Below the pieces are notes generated by a model. The model worked only from the letters and a program-made list of their open reading frames with translations, made no database searches and had not been told where the DNA came from. From the NCBI GenBank assembly GCA_030180135.1, contig CM058238.1:8917248-8981247 (forward strand): a stretch of 64,000 nucleotides of DNA, written 5' to 3'. A program made the position numbers and the translations under genes. This stretch comes from Orychophragmus violaceus (taxonomy: Eukaryota; Streptophyta; Magnoliopsida; Brassicales; Brassicaceae). Below are positions 56,901-64,000 of the stretch, one piece after another (positions within the stretch are counted from its first letter, which is position 1; the number at the start of each line of letters is the position of its first letter).

Positions 56901-57131
56901 CAAATAAAAAAAAATATTAAAATTCGAAAATAGCAGGAAAAAAGTTTGAAAAATTCGGATTGGTGTATTTTTAATTTAGCGATTTTTCTGTATTTTTGGG
57001 ATTAAAAATAATTTTAAATATGAATTTTTAAAAATAATTATAAGGGTAATCATGTCAAAATATGGTAAAATATGAAAAAGGGTAAAGGGACAATAATCTT
57101 TTTTTTCATCCCTTTTTGACAAATCTCCCAA

Positions 57132-57332
57132 ATGAAAAAGAAGACAACTAATATCTTCCTCTCAATTTGCTTCTTTCTAACTCTCTCCATGGTAGCACTC
57201 CTAATTGGAATGAGAGGTTACGGCTACTCGGAGCTCAAGTTCTTCCCCTTTACTTGTTTATGTTCCTTAATATATGTATATATAAGCTATGTCGCTTCTT
57301 CAGTTTTCTATGTTTTTAATTTTCATAATTAA
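57132..57332 (+). CDS. small open frame with signal-peptide-like start at the Pack-MULE edge (uncertain)
   Basis: 66 codons starting at an ATG that lies inside the right 9-bp target duplication. The start MKKKTTNIFLSICFFLTLSM resembles a signal peptide and is followed by VALLIGMRGYGYSELKFFPF. After that the frame runs into AT-rich sequence (FVYVYISYVASS-like) that looks non-coding, so the real gene, if any, may splice after about 57240. It could be a small secreted-peptide gene whose 5' region was separated by the insertion, or chance. No family recognised. Confidence 0.3.
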   Translation: MKKKTTNIFLSICFFLTLSMVALLIGMRGYGYSELKFFPFTCLCSLIYVYISYVASSVFYVFNFHN

Positions 57333-58125
57333 CGGTTGTGATTAAAAACAAAACCAAGAAGTTTTGATAACGGTAAAACGTAAGAGTATTTTAAATCATT
57401 TTCAGTTCTTTTTTGGTCAAAAACATCGATGGTTGTACAACGAGGATATTAGCACAAACCAACCCATTATTGATTAGACTGCTTGTTTTTAGTCAATCAC
57501 TTTCAAAATTAACTTGCTAATTTCAAATATATCTTCAGGTGTGATTTGATATATAATTTATATAGAGTCATCTGATAAGAAGAGGGATGAACGTATAGTT
57601 TAGTTGGGGGCAAGTAAGACGCCGACTCTTTACCAAGTCTACATATTTATGTATATCCTAGTAATTAATTACAAGGATTTGATTTTTTAGTATCTGATTA
57701 TATGGTTTTTAATCGTTTAATCACGTCGTGTATAGAGATGTTTAGGGAAAACTTGGTCACCATATCAACAAAAATTCGATTGCCTTTGCTCTACGAATTA
57801 GCAGTTGATAATATTCTCTATTTTCGTAGAATATATATTCAGAGTAAAACATGCAACAAATATCTTGTTTATCCTCCAAGATGGATGTGTTATTGAGCTT
57901 TCTTAGTGATTTACTGATTTTAATTAGATAAATTGCAAAATATAATACCAATATTATCCTTCAACAATGCAAATTTCAGTGTCATAATCCTCGGTTTGAT
58001 TGGCTTAACCATTCTCAGTCAAAAGGAAACATATGATACCCTCAGAAAAATCCATAGTTATAAACTAAGAACGCTGTTTTTTTGGGGGTTTTGAATTTTA
58101 TTCGAGGAAACAACAATCGCTAGGT
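57333..58125. other. intergenic, no gene seen
   Basis: AT-rich DNA. The last 50 bp before 58126 are probably the ASP2 3' UTR (with a possible polyadenylation region near 58080). Confidence 0.5.
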
Positions 58126-61100
58126 TTAGCCGAGGCGGGTAACTGCAGCATGAATAGCATCAACGAGGTGAGGCACCGTCTTGGAACTGAGACCTGCCAT
58201 GCTTATTCTCCTGCAATACACAAATATCACTCTTCTTAATTTCAAGCTTAACTTAAAAATTCTGTTTATACCATATTAACGAGCATCTTTTATTTTCCTT
58301 TTGTTTCATGCAACTATAATTTCAATAGCAATAGTATGAATTTCAGATATATCGCTTGCCTTCTATGTACCTTGGTTCGTATACTTAAGAACATGATGAA
58401 AAGCGTGGACTATCTGGTTATTACTCTTAACCCTCTTAGAGCTATATTTGTTTAATATAGCTAGAGAACAGAATACTCATGGTTCTAGGCGTTGCAGAAA
58501 CCAAACTATCATATGCCTAAAAGTTTGAAAATAAATGATAAGATATAAGTTGGCCTCACCCGTCAGATGTCATGTAAATGTGAAACTCTTTGGTCATGAA
58601 GGCAACTTGCTCCTTGTTCAATCCGGTAAAAGTAAACATCCCAATCTGTTTGATAATGTGACTCCAATCACCAGGTGTGCCTGCAAGCCAGAAAACATGT
58701 CAAGAACAGAAAGTTATTACTAATGATTTCTGCAAACACGGTAAAGAAGATGAAAAAAGAGAGAAAACAAGCATTAAAAATGAACCTTTAGCTTGTAGAG
58801 CTTCAAATAACTGTTTGCGCATGCTAATTATGCGGTCAGCCATTCCTTTCAGCTCGATGGTCCAGTCGTTGTACATATCACTGTCAAGATGTATACAAAG
58901 AATATTTAGAAACATGGAGCAGAACCTAATCGCCATAAAGAGATTCACTATAATCTTTGATAATACAAAGGAAAATGTTAGTGATTTATGCATGATTCCG
59001 AAGAGTATGAAACTTAGCATAACACAACGTAAACTATAAAATTACTGCGTATGGTAGAAAGAGATCCCTGTTTCCGCTCGTCTAGTTATACAGAATTTTT
59101 TTATCATGTAATCTTCCATACTAGTATTTATTCTACATGAAATCATCTAAAAAGTGTATTCGCTTCATTAACTCAGATTTTAAGGTCCCTTGCCCAACCA
59201 AAAACATTCGGAAGTATGTAACTGTAAACTGAAGCATGCATTTCTCAGTTCTGCACTCCCTTTACAGGATAAATATATACCTGCTTTTCAGAATAGTGGC
59301 AACAATTGATGCTCCATGAATAGGTGGGCTTGAATACATGGGACGCACAACAAGTTTCACTTGGCTCTCAACCTTACTAGCCACATCTGCCGACTTGCAG
59401 ACCTTCACATGCGATCAAGATTATTAGATGCGCTTTTTGAAATACTGTTTTCTTGTACCACACAATTACTATCGAACTATGTGAAGATAAATAGCAAATC
59501 AATAGAAATATAAAAATATATCAGGTTATAAATATATAAATAATTAGTAGGCATGCCATTGTGAAGCACATGGTAGCTACATGATTAACTATTCCAAAGA
59601 AAATATGCAGAAGTATGTCTAACGATAATGTCAGATGGATAGAAGCGTAAATGAAACTGAGAAGTCTGGTTCCTTACAATGCTAAGGGCACCAACACGCT
59701 CTCCATAAAGTCCCATATTTTTGGCATAACTTTGAGCTATCAAGCATTCACCACCATCAGCAACAAACGTACGGACTGACTGTGCATCTGTGTCAAGGCT
59801 ACCACTAGCAAAGCCCTGCAAATGTGTTATCAAAAAGGAGTCATGCTTCTCTATTTCTACATCAGATAATATTCAAACATACACTATACTGGGTTTTCAA
59901 TTGTTTGTAAACAACCGCTGAATAAAGCAAGCAACCAAGACTACTTGAATGAGTTACCTGGTATGCACTATCAAAAAAGGGTAATAAGCTCTTGGATCTC
60001 ATTAGTTGTCGAATCTGTTCCCACTGTTCAGAGTTTGGGTCAACTCCAGTGGGATTGTGAGCACATGCATGAAGTAAGACAATAGCTCCAGATGGGGCAG
60101 CACCCAGATCCTCGAGCAAGCCTGTTTACTTTATATTAATTATTTTGTATGGAGGATCAAGACTACATCAAATGCCTTAAATATGTTGACAGGGTGCACT
60201 TTTGAGATCTACTTCCTTACTACAAATTTAAACTTGCCATTGTAAAAATATGATCATTTGTGGTTATATCAAGGAAAACGTAGGGAAAAGTATAGTGGAT
60301 GGATAAAGCAATCAAGAATCATGAGATAGTCACACTAGATTAAGGTCAATGTAACAACCGGGGAGGTGGGAGACAAAATTCATGAAGTAATAAAAAACCC
60401 AACCTTGAAAGTCAAGTCCACGGGTTGCAGGATCATAGTAACGGTAGTACTCCACAGACAAGCCGGCCATGTTGAAAACTTTGGGATGGTTCCCCCAAGT
60501 TGGTTTTGGAATGAAAATGACACTCTGGAAAAATGAGAAGCACGGTTAGCAACAGCCCTTTGATTACCTAATTCAATGACCATCAAAAACTAAACAACGA
60601 GAAGTTTTACTTGGTGGTAGTGTTTTTTCAGAAACTCAGCCCCAACTCTCAATGAACCAGTGCCAGACAAGCACTGGATTGTAGCAACTCTACTCTCTTG
60701 AATTGCGGGACTGCTCAGGTAAACAAGAATGTTTAGAAAACACCATACACTATGAACCAAAGGGGGTGTTATACGTCACAAGAGCTACAAAAAAAACACA
60801 TATTAAAGATTGAATGACTATATTACCTATCACCACCTAAGATGAGCTTGGCGCTTAGTTTGTTAAAATCAGCAAGTCCAACAATGGGAATATATTCCTT
60901 GACACGGGACCTTAACAAAAGTAGAGAAAAATTGTAGCCATTAGCAACAAAAAACGAGAATAAGAAGAGAAAAAACTCACACAAGTTAGTAATAATGTTC
61001 AACTCACGGATCGTTCACTAGCTGTTGCTCTGCCCTACGCACCACGTCAAGAACAAGGGGCTTCCCTTCCTTTGAAAAACAAGTAAAAAAAAATCTAAGT

Positions 61101-61618
61101 AATTGAAACCTATGCTTGCAAAATGGCTAATCGAATCATTGCAAGTTTGCAACCATAAAGATGATAACTACCTCAGTTCGATAGGCACCAACACCCAAGT
61201 TGATCTTAGCTGGGCTAGGATCATTGTTGTAAGCAACAGTTACCTGTTCTCAAAACAAATCATAAAACTCATAACGTTAAAACTAAAACTAGAAACACAA
61301 ATCATTGATCTAATCATATATTTAAAATGCCAGCAGATCATCGATTAATATTCCTAAATTAAATTCCCAGCAACCGATAAGAATCTTATCCAAACGAGTT
61401 ATGATAAAACCATAACATGAATCAAAACTCTCTCCGTTTATGGCTCTTGGCCACGATTTCCGAAAACCGAAATGGATCGAAGCAAAGACGGAATGAAAAT
61501 CAAGCAAAACACAGACAAAATGTAAGATCGATCTAGAAAGCATTTAAAGTGGAGAGTGACGTACACCGAGAATAGGATCTTCGGGAGCACGATCGACTTT
61601 TGAGAAGACGGAATCCAT
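58126..61618 (-). CDS. ASP2: cytosolic aspartate aminotransferase
   Basis: Twelve exons on the minus strand: 61565-61618, 61172-61243, 61008-61069, 60827-60910, 60611-60710, 60404-60524, 59958-60121, 59678-59815, 59281-59402, 58786-58880, 58560-58680, 58126-58210. All phases agree and give 405 aa. It starts [18 protein letters not shown] with no transit peptide, which fits the cytosolic isoform. Family motifs: [73 protein letters not shown] and [16 protein letters not shown] with the PLP Schiff-base lysine, then [12 protein letters not shown] and the C-terminal MFTFTGL. The enzyme exchanges the amino group between aspartate and 2-oxoglutarate. The name relies on similarity and on adjacency to ROPGEF10 as in Arabidopsis (At5g19550, from memory). 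Confidence 0.95.
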
Positions 61619-61913
61619 TACAGAAAGGATCAAAAATTCCACGCAAGGAAGAAATCGGGGGAGAATCAGTTGAAAAAAGTTTTATTGGCGTCGCCTTTTT
61701 AAGAGTGTATCAAACTTAGCTGTGGGCTTGTAATGCGATCTGGCAACTGACTGTGGGCGCAGCGTATTTAAATTCCCGGTATTCGATACCGGCGAACTTG
61801 TTCACCAAGTCGAGAATTTATTAATTTCCTTCATAAATAAAATAGTATATTCTTAATTTTAAATTATTATAAGATACTGTTTGTACATGTTTCTGTAATT
61901 AATTACACAGCTG

Positions 61914-63998
61914 TCATACAAGCTTTGTATTATCTACAAACTGGTACAACTCTGCAGCAATCTGAGAAGCCCAGTCAATACTCGAACCAAACAAGACCTC
62001 CCAAAAGCAGAGATCCAGTGCAAGAACAGATGAAAATATTAGCAATGCCAAGGTTTGGTACCGGTTTAGCGGCCAACGTAAAGCATCAGCCATTGTCCTG
62101 AGAATCGGAAATGAACTTGTCTCCATGTCCATTGGGTTTCTGATAGACCAAGCTGTTACCCATCTTACCTCGGAAGGAACAAGATCAAACTCTTCTCGAA
62201 GCCGTCTTCCCAAGTCAGGCATGTGGCCTCCTCCATATAGAATTGCAACTCTTTTCTGCCCTTGCTCTATTGCTCTTTTTAAAGCTTCTGTAGCTGCTCG
62301 GTTTCTCTCACCAATGATCACAGATTTCTCCTCTATATCTGATGTCCCTTGCGTTAGCCTTCACGAAGAACAATTCAAATGCACTTTCAGTAAATAAAAA
62401 TCTACTCTGCCTTGCTCTATCTTTGAAGCACATGCACAATTCAAGGGGCCAAGAGATGTTTGTCAAGTATAGCTCATTATCACAGGTTCAAATATGAGAA
62501 TGTGTGTGTGTGTGTGTGAGTTGTAGACGACAAAAGAGAAACCTCAGAAACATTAACAAGACAGTGCTTACTCGGATGTCAATCTCTTAGCGAGGAAAAC
62601 CTTCATTGCAGCACCAAAGTCAAGCCGTGAAAGTGCTTCCAATTCTGGATAGTCTTCTGTCTGATTTCCAAAGTCAGCACAAAAAGCCCCAATAAGGAAA
62701 AGACCCACAAGAGGCATAGGAAAAACCCGTGAAACCCATAGAAGCTTTGACCTCCAAGTATCAAGACCGTCAGTTATTAAAGCTGGTTGTATCATTGCTT
62801 TCGTTGATCTAATAGTCATGTCCCTCGCAAATGAGTAGAAGCTCTCCCCTTTCTCTTTCTGTACCATATATGAAATAGCATCAATGAAGATACATCAAAC
62901 ATCAATCAATGCATTCTGGATGCAATAAGCAAAAGTGCTTTGTATTATTTACCTAAATGAAACGACCAGTCTACCATGATACAGGCAACGACGCAAAGAA
63001 TTCTAATCAAGAAAAAGAAAAACTTTGTGGTTTTGTTGAGGTAGTTTTTGGAAACAAACCTGAAGCAAGGTGAACGTCTCGAAATCGAGGTCGGCATGGT
63101 ACCAATTCTTAGCTTCGTAATCTAGACAGTCTAGCTGAAAATCAAGCGTTAGTACTCTCGCCATCTGCCGCTGAATGAAGCCGAGAATACTGAAGCCTCT
63201 TGAACGTGAAGTCTTGAGCCTCTTGGCTGCAATTGGGTTTCTTCTGTTTTCCAAGGTCTCTTTACTAGCCACCATCTCATACAAGATAGAATCATATGGT
63301 TCAAGCTCCTTTTGGAGAGCTGTGAAGTACCTACACATCCAAACCCCAGATACATGTCATTACAAGACGGCATCAATGTTGTACCCGATGAATCTTAATG
63401 TCATAGTGGGAATACAAGCAACATAAAAGAATCATACTAGACTAAGCAGCACAATTCAGCTAGATATTTATCTTTCCGTGGACAAAAACTCACTCTTTAT
63501 CTGCAATATGAATCGTTGATACCAAATCTACCTGCAATATAGAGATGACAATTCGAAATTATGTTAACCCGACTCCAATTTAAGTGGAAACCTGCAAGTA
63601 AACGGATAATGTTGCGTTACCTGAAGAAAAGGGTTGAGGAGAATCCAAGGGAAACGTTTCTTGTAACTGACGATTGCAGTCTGCAACTCGCTAGAGCCAT
63701 TATTGCCGGCGTCGGCACGGCGCTTGAACCGCATGTAATCAGCGATTGAGTTGGATTCGAGAAAAAGTGCGGCGTCGGAGGCATCATCATCATCAGAATC
63801 CGGTTGATTCAATGAGAAGGAGACAAGCACTTGTGGACAACGACGATTCGAGTGTTTCGTAGACCCGTGTTTAGATTTGGGGAAGTTCCAGATGCGGGCA
63901 AGCTTTGAAGACGAGTAAGAAGAAGAAGAAGAAGAATATCTATCCGTTGTGGAGCTATAATTGAGCAAGGGAAGGACGGCGAACGAGTTCGCCGCCAT
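61914..63998 (-). CDS. TraB-family membrane protein, probable plastid transit peptide
   Basis: Five exons: 63621-63998, 63494-63531, 63060-63330, 62572-62858, 61914-62358 (472 aa, phases consistent). The ATG at 63998 begins MAANSFAVLPLLNYSSTTDR and a Ser-rich, acidic-poor stretch typical of a chloroplast transit peptide. The body follows the TraB/PrgY pattern: VDLVSTIHIADKEYFTALQK (the HIA motif), YDSILYEMVAS (E motif), a middle domain with SFARDM, RNRAATEALKRAIEQGQKRV and the histidine-glycine motif AILYGGGHMPDLGRRL. Hydrophobic segments lie in exon 4 (FPMPLVGLFLIGAFCA) and near the C-terminus (LALLIFSSVLALDLCFWEVL). TraB proteins resemble metallopeptidase-like folds, and the reaction in plants is not known. 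It is adjacent to ASP2 on the same strand (about 300 bp); position fits At5g19540 (from memory). Confidence 0.85.
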
Positions 63999-64000
63999 GG

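Larger units (their letters stand above)
53788..57129. mobile_element. Pack-MULE (Mutator-like element carrying host gene fragments)
   Basis: The left end gggaaaattgcc (53788) and the inverted right end gggagatttgtc (57129) match at 32 of 42 positions over their terminal 42 bp. The flanks are a perfect 9-bp target duplication, aaatgaaaa, at 53779-53787 and 57130-57138; 9 bp is the Mutator hallmark. There is no transposase inside. Instead it holds a WDR5a-like exon scrap (54273-54331) and the last exons of GIGANTEA with introns (about 54960-56094), plus a subterminal TAGAAT-type repeat array (about 56490-56900). It inserted between ROPGEF10 and ASP2. Confidence 0.92.

Overview
The window is plant nuclear DNA from a member of the Brassicaceae. 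Genes carry GT-AG introns, intergenic DNA is AT-rich, and transposons cover much of the left two-thirds. From memory (not checked here), the conserved genes on the right follow Arabidopsis thaliana chromosome 5 around At5g19540-At5g19590 in reverse order: a DUF538 protein, a glyoxal/galactose-oxidase-like protein, a TMEM234-like membrane protein, ROPGEF10, cytosolic aspartate aminotransferase ASP2 and a plastid-type TraB-family protein. No species can be named from the sequence alone.

Left part (1-28,580). A 5'-truncated RNase H-bearing LINE (1,532-5,123) has a 16-bp target duplication and an almost undamaged frame. A CACTA/En-Spm element starts at 6,026 with a broken tnp2 transposase and a short second gene, and runs into a 500-N assembly gap. 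Next come a DUF1644 zinc-finger pseudogene (13,231-14,049), AT-rich debris with a solo CACTA end, an apparently expressed zf-4CXXC_R1/DDT-type (CDCA7-like) gene (19,472-22,311), remnants of a Copia element and a CACTA transposase, and an F-box-like pseudogene.

Middle (28,581-47,100). A young non-autonomous LTR retrotransposon (28,581-32,679; two 1.07-kb LTRs, 5-bp target duplication, methionine-tRNA primer site, no gag-pol) sits about 250 bp upstream of the DUF538 start codon. After the oxidase and TMEM234-like genes comes a nested stack. A full-length LINE with 16-bp target duplications (41,296-46,604) lies inside a hAT-like element (40,659-47,027), which lies inside one copy of a tandemly duplicated DnaJ-gene promoter and 5' end.

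Right part (47,100-64,000). The intact DnaJ gene (47,852-49,081) is a chimera: its N-terminal half looks like the plant DUF3444-type J-proteins and its C-terminal half like the two SANT/Myb domains of ZRF1/MPP11. ROPGEF10 follows (7 exons reconstructed). Between ROPGEF10 and ASP2 a Pack-MULE (53,788-57,129, perfect 9-bp target duplications, 42-bp terminal inverted repeats) carries an exon fragment resembling WDR5a and the last exons of GIGANTEA, introns included. ASP2 (12 exons, 405 aa) and the TraB-family gene (5 exons, 472 aa) close the window.

The conserved genes do not form a pathway; they are ordinary neighbours. The most unusual items are the chimeric J-SANT gene and the Pack-MULE holding clock-gene and WD40 fragments. 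Exon coordinates were read by eye from splice sites and reading-frame continuity.
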